The notes under the pieces were generated by a model that did not search any database, was not told the DNA's origin, and saw nothing but the letters and a program-made list of their open reading frames with translations. This document shows positions 25,350 through 34,863 of a DNA stretch of 64,000 bases, piece by piece; positions within the stretch are counted from its first letter, which is position 1, and each line of letters begins with the position of its first letter. Where the stretch lies: assembly GCF_014646655.1 (NCBI RefSeq), contig NZ_BMNR01000001.1, forward strand, positions 469,382-533,381, in the 5' to 3' direction. The stretch comes from Yeosuana aromativorans (GTDB lineage: Bacteria > Bacteroidota > Bacteroidia > Flavobacteriales > Flavobacteriaceae). Position numbers and translations under genes: made by a program.

Positions 25350-26072
25350 TTAATCTTGAACCTGGAATATAATAGGTAAAGAATATGGAACAGTTACAGC
25401 TTTACCTCGTTGTTTACCAGGCTTCATTTTAGGAAGCAATCCAATAACCCTGGCAGCTTCTTTTTCTAATCCTGGGTGTGGAGCTCTGGCCCTAATACCT
25501 GTGATGTTTCCTGTTTTGTCTATTTTAAAAATAACGTTAATACGTTGTCTTCCGCTTAATCCTAATTCTCCTGCCAATTCTGTGTTGAATTTTTTATTGA
25601 CAAAATCAGAGATTTTTTCAGACATACATTTTTTCTTGGCATCGTTACCTTTTTCGTTTTCACAACCTGGAAAAACAGGTACATTTTCAATAACTGCAAA
25701 CGGAACTTCAATATCTTCTTCTACTTCTTCCACTTGCACATCCTCTACTTTAGCAATTTCAGTTTCTTGATCAGCCTCAGTTGATTCTATAACGGTTTCC
25801 TCCACATCTTGTTCGTCCTCAACAACCTCAATAACTTCTGGTGCTGCTGGTGGCGGTGGCGGTGGTGGCGGTGTTTGTAATTGTTCTGTGATTGGGATTT
25901 CCTCGTCATCAAGTTCATCCATATTTACTTGACCTATGTCAATATTTGATTTATCATAGGTTTTGTGGTTAATCGCATAATTTGTAAGAAACAACATTAA
26001 AGCTAAACCAATCAAGAAATACAGTGAACTGTTACGTCCAACATCTGCTTTAGGATTTTTCTTAGGTTCCAT
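25350..26072 (-). CDS. TonB family energy transducer (copy 1)
   Basis: A 240-residue TonB: short cytoplasmic N-terminus, membrane helix (SSLYFLIGLALMLFLTNYAI), a poly-proline run (eight Pro) followed by an acidic Glu/Asp/Val-rich linker, and a C-terminal domain from VPVFPGCENEKGND to YSLPIIFQVQD. It transmits inner-membrane energy to outer-membrane TonB-dependent transporters. The linker composition differs strongly from its paralogue downstream while the C-terminal domain is similar. It lies 58 bases after the VanZ gene, so it may be the end of the ruvA-sprA-gcvH-vanZ run, but it ends at its own terminator. Confidence 0.94.
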   Translation of the reverse strand: MEPKKNPKADVGRNSSLYFLIGLALMLFLTNYAINHKTYDKSNIDIGQVNMDELDDEEIPITEQLQTPPPPPPPPAAPEVIEVVEDEQDVEETVIESTEADQETEIAKVEDVQVEEVEEDIEVPFAVIENVPVFPGCENEKGNDAKKKCMSEKISDFVNKKFNTELAGELGLSGRQRINVIFKIDKTGNITGIRARAPHPGLEKEAARVIGLLPKMKPGKQRGKAVTVPYSLPIIFQVQD

Positions 26073-26130
26073 AATTTATCTGTTTTGTAGATTGCTAAAA
26101 TAACTATTTATTTATCAAAAAAACAAGTCT

Positions 26131-26511
26131 TCATATTTTTTTAATAAGATTTCTGTTTTTGAAATATATTATCAGTGATACAAACAATGCTCCTAAAGTG
26201 TCTGCAAAAACATCCTTTATATCTGACTGTCTGCTAACTGTAAAACTTCCTTGAAGTATCTCAATAATTATACCAAAGGACACAGAAATCAAAAAAGCAT
26301 TAATAATACTTTTTGTTTTATTTAACTTGAATTGATATACCAACGTAACATACCATAACAATGCCAAGACTAAAAAAGAAAAAAAATGAAATATTTTATC
26401 TGCATTTTTGATATGGACTTCCTCAACAATACCATCAATTTGTATGAGACAAATGGTGGCTAATGCCAGGGAATATAGAATGGTTATAACAAGCGAATAA
26501 GTTTTAAGCAC
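26131..26511 (-). CDS. VanZ family membrane protein
   Basis: A 126-residue protein with four membrane helices and the VanZ signature 'NADKIFHFFSFLVLALLWY' and 'GIIIEILQGSFTVSRQSDIKDVFADTLGALFVSLI', in which the E-Q and D-N positions are typical. The function is unknown outside teicoplanin resistance and resistance should not be inferred. The start is a GTG at 26511, overlapping gcvH by 8 bases; no ATG is available upstream of the first helix. The gcvH-vanZ pairing next to sprA recurs in Flavobacteria. Confidence 0.9.
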   Translation of the reverse strand: MLKTYSLVITILYSLALATICLIQIDGIVEEVHIKNADKIFHFFSFLVLALLWYVTLVYQFKLNKTKSIINAFLISVSFGIIIEILQGSFTVSRQSDIKDVFADTLGALFVSLIIYFKNRNLIKKI

Positions 26512-26884
26512 CTATCAGGTTTTTATAATCATCAGCTGATAAAAGCACATCCACTTGCGATAGATCTGAGCATTTAACCTTTATCATCCAACCTTCACCA
26601 TAAGGATCACTGTTTACTTTTTCAGGTTCGTCCTCTAAAGTCTCGTTAAACTCAATGATTTCTCCAGCTAGTGGTAAAAATAAATCTGATACCGTTTTTA
26701 CGGCTTCAACCGTTCCAAAAATTTCTTCAGCTTCAAGGGTTTCATCAAGAGTTTCAACCTCAACATAAACAATGTCGCCCAATTCACTTTGTGCAAAATC
26801 GGTAATGCCAATAGTGGCGATGTCGCCATCAATTTTAACCCACTCGTGGTCTTTTGTGTATTTTAATCCAGCCGGTATATTCAT
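26504..26884 (-). CDS. gcvH: Glycine cleavage system H protein
   Basis: A 126-residue H protein with the lipoyl-lysine motif GTVEAVKTVSD (Lys63) in a barrel-sandwich fold, opening with KYTKDHEWVKIDGD and ending EGWMIKVKCSD. It shuttles the methylamine intermediate among the P, T and L proteins during glycine breakdown to CO2, NH3 and methylene-THF in the cytoplasm. The other gcv genes are not in the window. A full-consensus promoter lies in the 64-base gap after sprA, so gcvH can be expressed independently of the long sprA transcript. The vanZ start overlaps its end by 8 bases. Confidence 0.97.
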   Translation of the reverse strand: MNIPAGLKYTKDHEWVKIDGDIATIGITDFAQSELGDIVYVEVETLDETLEAEEIFGTVEAVKTVSDLFLPLAGEIIEFNETLEDEPEKVNSDPYGEGWMIKVKCSDLSQVDVLLSADDYKNLIGA

Positions 26885-26906
26885 TTTGTTTTTATATTAG
26901 TTTTTG

Positions 26907-26936
26907 CAAATGTATTTATTCAAATTCTCAATTCAA
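26907..26936 (-). promoter_or_regulatory. Internal promoter for gcvH
   Basis: The minus strand reads TTG, 19 bases, TACATTTG, an exact TTG-N19-TAnnTTTG match, lying between the sprA stop (26949) and the gcvH ATG (26884), with a leader of about 20 bases. Confidence 0.75.
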
Positions 26937-26948
26937 ACACTTAATTTG

Positions 26949-29900
26949 TTAATTCCCGAAATTATATCGAATTGTAAATCCAGACCGTATGGTTGTTTGT
27001 GGAAATGCAGTTGAAATAGCATATTTTGAGAACGAATAATCAAAGTAAAAAATACCCGTTAGGTTTTTGCTAAAGGCATAATCAGCTGAATATTTTAAGC
27101 CCCAAATGGTTTGCCCAGAGGTAACCTGATTATTTTCTAAATCTAAATATCTTATGATGGTTTTATTATCTCGTACCGAAATATCGGCCTTCATATTTAA
27201 GTCACTGACAATTCGTTTCTGTGGCCCTGCCAGTTGAGAGCGTATTCTCAAATCCTTAATTCTATAACCTAATCCAATTGTATATTCTTTGCCTTGAATT
27301 TCAGTCATCAAATTATTGTCAAAACTTAATGACAACAGTCTATCTTTTTTAATCTCGGCAAGGATTTTTACAGAGTTTTTCATTTCAAAGTCAACCCGTA
27401 TAAGCGGACTGAACATTTCCGCTAAGTTGATATTGCTGTATAAATTCTCGTTTTTGTAATTTCCAGATTGGTCAATGACATCATTGGGCTGAGAAGCGTA
27501 GTCAACGCTGTAATCAATATCAGAATAATCCAAATTGGATCTAAACTGATTAATCGTGTAAGTTGAACGATAACCATGCGTTAATGAGAAGCGTTTAAAA
27601 TTCTTTTTAAACCAAGCAAATTTCATTAATCCAGTATATTTAATGTCCCAGTTAGGAATGGGCACATCCCTAAAGGCACTTAGTTTTACTTTATTGACAT
27701 CAGCACCTGTGTAGGCCGCTAAAAAGGCTGGTATTAGCACAGCTTGGTTGTTTTTCCCAAAGCCTTTTGGGAAACCATCAGCTCCAATATTATCGGGATT
27801 GTTTAAATCAACTCCTCTATCTTGTGCCAAGCGTTGGGCTATTTTTAATCGGTTTGCCCTAAACTCGTTAAAAGCATCTGATGTTTTTTCATCACTTTTT
27901 CCAAATGCTGTTTTAATCAAAACCGTGGAAATATTGAAATTACCAAATGTATTTGGCGTTAACGATTCATATTCATACTCACCACCAACACTGTTAACCC
28001 TATAGTTTTCATTATAGTTTTCATAATAGGCTCTGTTACCAATAAGGTCAATTTTCAAATCATTTACAGGCTCCAAGTTAGCAGATACGTCCAATTGTTT
28101 GGTATGCGTTTCAGTATATTGCTGGTTAAATTCAGGGAATACCGTCAACCATCCATTTCTGGCTGCTAAATACCTGATATCACTTTGACTTCCAAAAGTA
28201 TAACCTAAAGTAGGCTTAAGAGTTCCTATAAAACCAGGTGTTGGCAAATACCCTGGCAAAAAGGTTCCGTTATTTTCTGAATAATTAAACTGGATGCGCT
28301 TAATGCTTGTTAGAACATCAATACCCGCATTCAAAATTTTGGTAACACCTTTGCTTTTTCGTTTTACCTGAGCGCTCTTATTTTGATTTGCATCCGAAGG
28401 ACTTCCTGGAGGCGCTCCTGTAGTTCTTGATCTTACGGTTGTTACTGGTTTTTTGGTAAGGCCAATATATTTGTAGAACCTATTCATGTCCAAGGTGGTG
28501 TTCAGATTATGGGTATTGGCATTTTGAATGTTGTTTCCTAAATCATAAGTTTGACCATCCAACTCCAAGTTACCGTATAAATCTGAACCTTTTTGCCATT
28601 GGAAATCACTACTGTATTGATAAGTGGCACTTAAGAAATTAAACGTTGGTATTTTATTTATGGGCAGTTCATACGTAACTCCTAGCTGTTGGTTTTGGCG
28701 GTTTGGATCTCCAAAATCAAAAAATCCGTTCCAAATGTCCAACGTTGGGTCTTGCTCACCATTGATGATATTATCTTTAAAATAATTACGAACAATATTA
28801 TTATTAGCTGCTGTAAAGTTTACTTGAAGTGCTTTTGTTAGATTGTAATTAATGGTATACTGAAAATCAAACATGTAATTTCTTCTGAATAATTCCTCAA
28901 GCCCAATATTGTTTCCTCCCAACTCAACTTCCCTGAATTTTTGACTATTGAATTGTCTGTTGATATTTGAATTAACCGTAAAACTGGTCGGTAATAAATT
29001 AAAATTAAAATCTTTCAAAATTTTCCAGTATTTCCCGGTAAACAGCGAATCGTTTTTCTTGAACGGTTCTACCGTTATTGGGTTAAAATTATAGGCGTAA
29101 TTGGCCCCAACGCGCACTGTTTTGTTAACAGATTTTTCTATCTCAAAATCCCTGTGTTCTTCCTTGTTGTAAGAATAATTAAGTGTTAGGTTTTCCACAT
29201 CATAAAAACGAGGTGTTTTTTCAGTTGTGCGGTTTTTTCTAACGCCAATAAAATTAATGCTCTGTCTTTTGGTGTAATCTTCAGACTGTTGCTTTATCTG
29301 TTCTTTTTCTGCATTGGAATTAGCTGCGGCTAATCTGGAATCCAAGGTAAGATCTTTATAGTACTGATCATATTTTGGTGTGACCAGCTCTTCACTCTGA
29401 CCATAATTAAACGGTATTTGTACACCCCATTTTTTTGGCAACAATTGACCAACATTAACATTAGTAACCACGTCATATTGTTGAACATCCTCCAAACTCC
29501 GTTGGCTTGGCCCTTGTTCAATAGAACCAAAACCAGAGGTGCTCTGTCTGCCCGTTGCACTGATGTTCATGAAATCGGCCATATTAGCATCCATGCTCAA
29601 GATAGCAGCCCAACCGCCTTGATTATCCAAATCGGATAGTCGTAATTCATTAAACCAAACCTTGGCACAAAGATCATTTCTATTGGTTGCATTTTTAACA
29701 CCAACCATCAATGTTCTAATATCTCCAAAGTTAGGATTCCCTTTAATAGCCACTCGTTGTACCTTTTTATAACCTGCTGAAGTAGGATCTATTGGATAAT
29801 TTTTAAACCCATCACTAAATCCGTTAGAATCAACTAGAGGTTCTTCATTGAGCACACCATCTATAACATCATAATATGTAGGATCCTCATTATTTAATGA

Positions 29901-32900
29901 CATAGTTGAAATACCCAGAGCTTTAATTTTTCCTAATATTTCTATTGGCAAATTAATCTCATTTATTATTGGCCAAATTTCAGGAGTCTCGGTTTTTGTA
30001 ACCTGTAAAGGCACCTCAATTTGATAATAATTTTGCGTCAAATCATTTCCCATGCGGATGAAAGCCACCAAATCTCCCTGTCCTAGACTATTCCCTCCAT
30101 CTTGTTGTTCTGCATGTAAAAACATTCTTAAGCGTTTGTACTGACGCATGTCTACATTTATATTTTTATAAACCCCTCTAGAATCTTTTGTTTCTAAATT
30201 ACATACGTTAACCACTAAAGATTGTTCATTTTGTCTCACAACCGTGTTATTATTATATAACTGTTCTGGTTTTATACCAGGAGGCGGCTCATAACTACCT
30301 TCATTTTCAATAGTTCCTATTACCCCTACAGAAAAATCTGTTAATGGGTCTTTAGCATCAGCTTCTGTTTCCTTATCCAAAGCCTTAGTATAGCGCCTCC
30401 AATCACTTCGCACCAAGTCCATGGTTCCAAAACGGAAGACTGTACTTTGGGTAAAGTCTTTCAAGTAAACCCTTGCAAACCGCACCGATCTTAAATCGGT
30501 TATTCCCCCAATTGTGTCAGTAGCTTTAGTAACTGGTATTCTAATTTGATACCATCTTACATCTGCTTTGCTTCCGTTAGGCAATGACCTTGGTCTAACT
30601 TTAATGTCTGTTATAAACTCTTTCAAAGTACTTCCACTAGGGACATCTTCTACATTATTAATTTCTGGCAAGTTCTGTCTGTTGATATCTAATTCATATT
30701 CAAAATAACTATCAATCGTGTTCATGGTATTATCACGGTTGATATCTTCAACGTCTGGCTGCGTATTGGCACCTCTATCGGTATTTGAAAACGTATCAGG
30801 GGTGTTGCCTTCTACACCATTATATTTTTTGTAACGTTCAAATATATCGCCATCAGCATTTAAAAAATACGTGTAATCATCATTCGCAGGGTCTGGTCCA
30901 AAATTAGATCCAAAGACAGCTATTTCTTCAGCATCACTATAACCATCATACCCAACATCTTGATTTTTTCGCTCTTGTCCAGCGGTATCAAAGGCATACA
31001 CCAAAGATTGGTTTTGAGGGACAACCGTTCCCCAAGCGGTTACTGGCAATAAATCTTTATTGCCATCTTTTGGCAATCCATTCTCATAGAGTTTTCTACC
31101 GTCTTTAATAATATCTTCGGAAATATTCCCTAAATCAAATACCAATTTACCTCCTGGATTGGACGGATTATCTTGAAATGGGTCTTGCAACCAAAATTCA
31201 ATATACTCTACATTGGCTTGCTCTAAATCGGTTGATGTTAATTGGCGCGTAATCCCCGCCCAACTTTCTTGAGGATTATCTATAATACCATCGGCAGCAT
31301 CGGGTTGAAAATTATAAGGCCCACGTTCTGAAGGGAAATAGGCTAAATCCAACGTATTAAGCACTGAGTTTTGGCCTTGCACCAAATCGCGTTCGGGAAA
31401 TAATTCATTAATGAATACACGACTAGTATACAGGTTTGACATATCATCATCTGAAATGCCATTAGGCCGTTGGCTACTGTAAAAAATTGGGTCAATAGTA
31501 TACCAGTTCAAACGGGCACGTTGATAGCCGTTTTGAATACCATTATCATCCTCATTAGGGTTTCCTGGTGTATTAAGACCAACCGGTCTACTTGACAAAA
31601 ACCAAGATTGTTGTGATTTTAAATCAATGGCATTTTGTGAGCCTTCAAAATCATCAATATACGAGGTGGCCTCACCATTAAAATTGGTTCCTTTGGGTGC
31701 TCCCGGTGCTAGATAGGCAAACTCGCCCCGTAATGATAAATTGGATTCTACATCCGTGTCAATATTAGGAAGTTTGTTGGCCAACCTAGTTAAAAAAGGT
31801 ACTTTGGTTGAATAGTTACCATTGATTCCGAAGATGGTATTGTTTATGGGTTCTGTTCCGTAATTTGCTTTTTGTGTGATAGGTCGTTCATTCAGGTTCA
31901 GCAATGTAGCACCTAAAAGGAAATTATCATTGAATTTATGCTCCACATTAATACCTGTAAAGCGTTTGGTTTGTTGACCAAAAACAGCATTGTTTTCTGT
32001 GGATACTTGAATAGGTGTGTTTGACGCTTTTAGTGCCGGATCTAAAATCTGCACACGTCCTAATTGATAGTTGACCGTATAATCCACACCCTCAACCAAT
32101 ACACGTCCTCCAGCCGTTACCTTAACAGAGCCTCTGGGAACATTAAAGGCACCAATGGGAATCCCGTCACCACTCGCTGATTTATAGCGCCCTTTTATTA
32201 AGAACTTGTTTTTTTCAACGGCTTCTAAAGCGGCTGTTTTGGTGCTTTTATATAGCACATCATAAACGTATTTCTTCTGGTTGTCATTATAGGTAGCGTC
32301 ATCATTATAATCCTCACTAGAGTTCAACGATAATTTTTTAAACAGATAATTACCAAATGGTTCCACACTTGTGAAAATGATTTTTCCGTTTTGAGGAATC
32401 ACGGTAATGCCAGGATAGAAATCAAAGAATCCATCTCCATTGGTTTGTGGATCATTATTAAAATTTAATTTATCTAAATTAAATACTCTCAATAATGGGG
32501 TTTCATTTAATGGCTTTTCGTTTGGACCAGGTGTTGGAAACGGTGTACTTCCAACAGGGTTGATATAATTTAACGGCGATGATTCATTATAAAAGATGTT
32601 CAATTTGAAATCATCAGGGCTCAACTGATACGCTCCCGTATCGTAAATGTTTTTCATCATCAAATCCCAAACCGGTTGATTGACATTGGTAATGCTGCTT
32701 TTTAATAATTTCAAAACCAAATTACTGTTCACCACATTGGTCACTTGGCCTGAGGTGTTAGTTGTTACATTAGTGGCATCAACGCCATCATTTGCAAATT
32801 CACCTACTTGATATACTTGCCCACCAACCGTAAATTGAAATGCCACAGCTAATACCTCATCATTGTTTAACCGCTGATTCAAGGAAATATATCCTAAATC

Positions 32901-34229
32901 TTTGTTTAAGGTATATTCCTGACCTTCAATTAACTTTCTGGCATTTTCCAATTTGGCATAATCAAAACCTTCTTTTACATTAGGTACCGTAATACCAGAT
33001 TGTACGGTAGCCACATCACGAATAGCATTGGTTAATTGCGAGCCAGAACCGCCAATATTAGTTGGGTCAAAATCATTGTTACCGTTATCTGGATAGGCAC
33101 CTGGTCCCGTATTAACAAATCCTGGTGGTGGTGTTTGTAATCCTATAACTTGTGACTCACCTAAATCTTGCAACGCAACAACATTCCTAATATTATCGGT
33201 TTTATTGCTTCTGTTGGTTACCCAAACTTCAACTCTTGTGATTTGCAACCCGCCATTGTTTAAGAACGGATAGGTAGCTAAGGCTTTATCATAATTATCC
33301 CTAAAGTACTGTGATAAAAAGAAATGCCTGTTTTCATCATAATCCCTTATATAGAGTTCAAATTCCTCTACAGTACCACCGCCTTGTGCCACAACCGTAT
33401 TGGCTTGAGATTTCTGTTCGGAAAACACCCCAGTTACCGTTGTTTTACCAAATTGCAATTGTGCCTTGACACCAAAAAGACTTTGGGCACCAGTTATTAA
33501 AGAACTGTTCAATGGCATACTAACGTTACCGACTTCTATTTTTTGAATGATGTCGTCTTCGGTAGGCGTGTACTCTAATTTAATGAGGTTTTGAAAATCA
33601 AATGTGGACTGTGTATCATAATTGGCCGTTACTTGAAGCCGTGTTCCTACTTTTCCAAGTAAGCTTAAACTGATTCGCTGGTTAAAATCAAACGTAAAAT
33701 TACTACGGTTTCTTGGTGAAAATGATGGATTATCTTGTTTTGAAAAAAGCACGCCCAAATCCATTTCAACAGATCCTTGCGGCACAATATCAATATTGTT
33801 ACCTCCAAAAATAGATTCAAACAAACCCGATTTCACATAAAATCCTGGCAGCAAGTTTTTTTGCTGGTCTTCGGCGCCTTCCTTTTTACCATCAAAGGCA
33901 TCGATTTTTTGTTTGTAATAGGATCTTAAATTCTCCCTTGCAACCAAATCTTGAAACTCTTTTGGAGTCAATATTATTGGATAATTGATATTGAAACCGC
34001 CTACTTTTTCAGTATAAATATATCGGTCTGTAATGGGGTCGTATGTGTATTTAGATTGAATACTATTGGGATTTGGTATTTTTATTTTACCCAAACTAAA
34101 TCCGGTTGCGGTTGAATCTTGAGCAGGTTCTTGAGACCAGACGGTAACTGTAAAAAGAAAAACAATGACTAAAAATAAGTACTTATTAATTAATTTATAG
34201 AATGTTGGTTTATTTGTATTCAAAATCAA
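26949..34229 (-). CDS. sprA: SprA, outer-membrane translocon of the type IX secretion system
   Basis: A 2426-residue giant outer-membrane protein, the size of Flavobacterium SprA. A signal peptide (YLFLVIVFLFTVTVWSQ) precedes the SprA N-terminal region (YIYTEKVGGFNINYPIILTPKEFQDL) and a very long series of amphipathic strands with many internal repeats of 'GVDYTVNYQLGRVQILDP' type. SprA/Sov forms a 36-strand beta-barrel through which T9SS substrates such as gliding adhesins leave the cell. The gene begins directly after the ruvA stop codon in the same frame; the only starts before the signal peptide are TTG codons at 34229 or 34223, since no ATG exists. The last residues (GFTIRYNFGN) form a typical final strand. 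Confidence 0.96.
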   Translation of the reverse strand: MILNTNKPTFYKLINKYLFLVIVFLFTVTVWSQEPAQDSTATGFSLGKIKIPNPNSIQSKYTYDPITDRYIYTEKVGGFNINYPIILTPKEFQDLVARENLRSYYKQKIDAFDGKKEGAEDQQKNLLPGFYVKSGLFESIFGGNNIDIVPQGSVEMDLGVLFSKQDNPSFSPRNRSNFTFDFNQRISLSLLGKVGTRLQVTANYDTQSTFDFQNLIKLEYTPTEDDIIQKIEVGNVSMPLNSSLITGAQSLFGVKAQLQFGKTTVTGVFSEQKSQANTVVAQGGGTVEEFELYIRDYDENRHFFLSQYFRDNYDKALATYPFLNNGGLQITRVEVWVTNRSNKTDNIRNVVALQDLGESQVIGLQTPPPGFVNTGPGAYPDNGNNDFDPTNIGGSGSQLTNAIRDVATVQSGITVPNVKEGFDYAKLENARKLIEGQEYTLNKDLGYISLNQRLNNDEVLAVAFQFTVGGQVYQVGEFANDGVDATNVTTNTSGQVTNVVNSNLVLKLLKSSITNVNQPVWDLMMKNIYDTGAYQLSPDDFKLNIFYNESSPLNYINPVGSTPFPTPGPNEKPLNETPLLRVFNLDKLNFNNDPQTNGDGFFDFYPGITVIPQNGKIIFTSVEPFGNYLFKKLSLNSSEDYNDDATYNDNQKKYVYDVLYKSTKTAALEAVEKNKFLIKGRYKSASGDGIPIGAFNVPRGSVKVTAGGRVLVEGVDYTVNYQLGRVQILDPALKASNTPIQVSTENNAVFGQQTKRFTGINVEHKFNDNFLLGATLLNLNERPITQKANYGTEPINNTIFGINGNYSTKVPFLTRLANKLPNIDTDVESNLSLRGEFAYLAPGAPKGTNFNGEATSYIDDFEGSQNAIDLKSQQSWFLSSRPVGLNTPGNPNEDDNGIQNGYQRARLNWYTIDPIFYSSQRPNGISDDDMSNLYTSRVFINELFPERDLVQGQNSVLNTLDLAYFPSERGPYNFQPDAADGIIDNPQESWAGITRQLTSTDLEQANVEYIEFWLQDPFQDNPSNPGGKLVFDLGNISEDIIKDGRKLYENGLPKDGNKDLLPVTAWGTVVPQNQSLVYAFDTAGQERKNQDVGYDGYSDAEEIAVFGSNFGPDPANDDYTYFLNADGDIFERYKKYNGVEGNTPDTFSNTDRGANTQPDVEDINRDNTMNTIDSYFEYELDINRQNLPEINNVEDVPSGSTLKEFITDIKVRPRSLPNGSKADVRWYQIRIPVTKATDTIGGITDLRSVRFARVYLKDFTQSTVFRFGTMDLVRSDWRRYTKALDKETEADAKDPLTDFSVGVIGTIENEGSYEPPPGIKPEQLYNNNTVVRQNEQSLVVNVCNLETKDSRGVYKNINVDMRQYKRLRMFLHAEQQDGGNSLGQGDLVAFIRMGNDLTQNYYQIEVPLQVTKTETPEIWPIINEINLPIEILGKIKALGISTMSLNNEDPTYYDVIDGVLNEEPLVDSNGFSDGFKNYPIDPTSAGYKKVQRVAIKGNPNFGDIRTLMVGVKNATNRNDLCAKVWFNELRLSDLDNQGGWAAILSMDANMADFMNISATGRQSTSGFGSIEQGPSQRSLEDVQQYDVVTNVNVGQLLPKKWGVQIPFNYGQSEELVTPKYDQYYKDLTLDSRLAAANSNAEKEQIKQQSEDYTKRQSINFIGVRKNRTTEKTPRFYDVENLTLNYSYNKEEHRDFEIEKSVNKTVRVGANYAYNFNPITVEPFKKNDSLFTGKYWKILKDFNFNLLPTSFTVNSNINRQFNSQKFREVELGGNNIGLEELFRRNYMFDFQYTINYNLTKALQVNFTAANNNIVRNYFKDNIINGEQDPTLDIWNGFFDFGDPNRQNQQLGVTYELPINKIPTFNFLSATYQYSSDFQWQKGSDLYGNLELDGQTYDLGNNIQNANTHNLNTTLDMNRFYKYIGLTKKPVTTVRSRTTGAPPGSPSDANQNKSAQVKRKSKGVTKILNAGIDVLTSIKRIQFNYSENNGTFLPGYLPTPGFIGTLKPTLGYTFGSQSDIRYLAARNGWLTVFPEFNQQYTETHTKQLDVSANLEPVNDLKIDLIGNRAYYENYNENYRVNSVGGEYEYESLTPNTFGNFNISTVLIKTAFGKSDEKTSDAFNEFRANRLKIAQRLAQDRGVDLNNPDNIGADGFPKGFGKNNQAVLIPAFLAAYTGADVNKVKLSAFRDVPIPNWDIKYTGLMKFAWFKKNFKRFSLTHGYRSTYTINQFRSNLDYSDIDYSVDYASQPNDVIDQSGNYKNENLYSNINLAEMFSPLIRVDFEMKNSVKILAEIKKDRLLSLSFDNNLMTEIQGKEYTIGLGYRIKDLRIRSQLAGPQKRIVSDLNMKADISVRDNKTIIRYLDLENNQVTSGQTIWGLKYSADYAFSKNLTGIFYFDYSFSKYAISTAFPQTTIRSGFTIRYNFGN

Positions 34230-34811
34230 TTATAAATTTTTTAGAGCTTGCTTAATAATAGTCTCAACAGAAGCATCTGGTTGCGACATCATGATTTTAT
34301 CCACAACCCGTTCAGCTTGTTTCTTCACAAAACCCAAAACTTCTAATGCAGATAACGCCTCATCTTTATTGGTATTGCCTTTTGAAACAGAAACTTCATC
34401 AATATCATAAATCTTCAATATTTTATCTTTCAGATCAATAATGACACGTTGAGCGGTTTTAGCCCCTATCCCTTTTATGGATTGAATTAAAGCGACATCA
34501 CCAGTTGCAATTCCTTCCCGCACTTGTTTTGGTGTTAATGAAGATAACATGGTACGTGCTATACTGGCTCCAATACCACTAACAGAAATCAGCAATCTAA
34601 ATATCTCTCGTTCTGCCAATGATGAAAACCCATAAAGTGTATGAGAATCTTCTTTAACTTGAAGATGGGTGTATAATTTTAAATGTTCGTTGTCAGGAAT
34701 TTGTGAAAACGTATGCAGTGAAATATTAAGCATGTAGCCAACGCCATTACATTCAATAACAACATCTGTTGGATTTTTTTCAATAAGCTTTCCTTGTATA
34801 TGCGTTATCAT
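34230..34811 (-). CDS. ruvA: Holliday junction branch migration protein RuvA
   Basis: A 193-residue RuvA: OB-fold N-terminal domain (MITHIQGKLIEK to LQVKEDSHTLYGF), helix-hairpin-helix domain (SGIGASIARTMLSSL and IKGIGAKTAQRVIIDLKDK), and a C-terminal RuvB-binding domain (DEALSALEVLGFVKKQAERVV). It binds four-way junctions as a tetramer and loads RuvB. ATG at 34811 was chosen over a TTG one codon upstream. RuvB is encoded 3.4 kb upstream beyond maeB and queG. The stop codon abuts sprA with no spacer. Confidence 0.96.
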   Translation of the reverse strand: MITHIQGKLIEKNPTDVVIECNGVGYMLNISLHTFSQIPDNEHLKLYTHLQVKEDSHTLYGFSSLAEREIFRLLISVSGIGASIARTMLSSLTPKQVREGIATGDVALIQSIKGIGAKTAQRVIIDLKDKILKIYDIDEVSVSKGNTNKDEALSALEVLGFVKKQAERVVDKIMMSQPDASVETIIKQALKNL

Positions 34812-34863
34812 CAAACAATATTAGTTAACCCCTCAAAAATAATAAAATAATCGACAAACGGTA

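Noticed and set aside
25850-25880. GGCGGT-type short repeat
   Set aside because: It is the coding sequence for the poly-proline linker of the first TonB protein, on the minus strand, not an independent repeat element.
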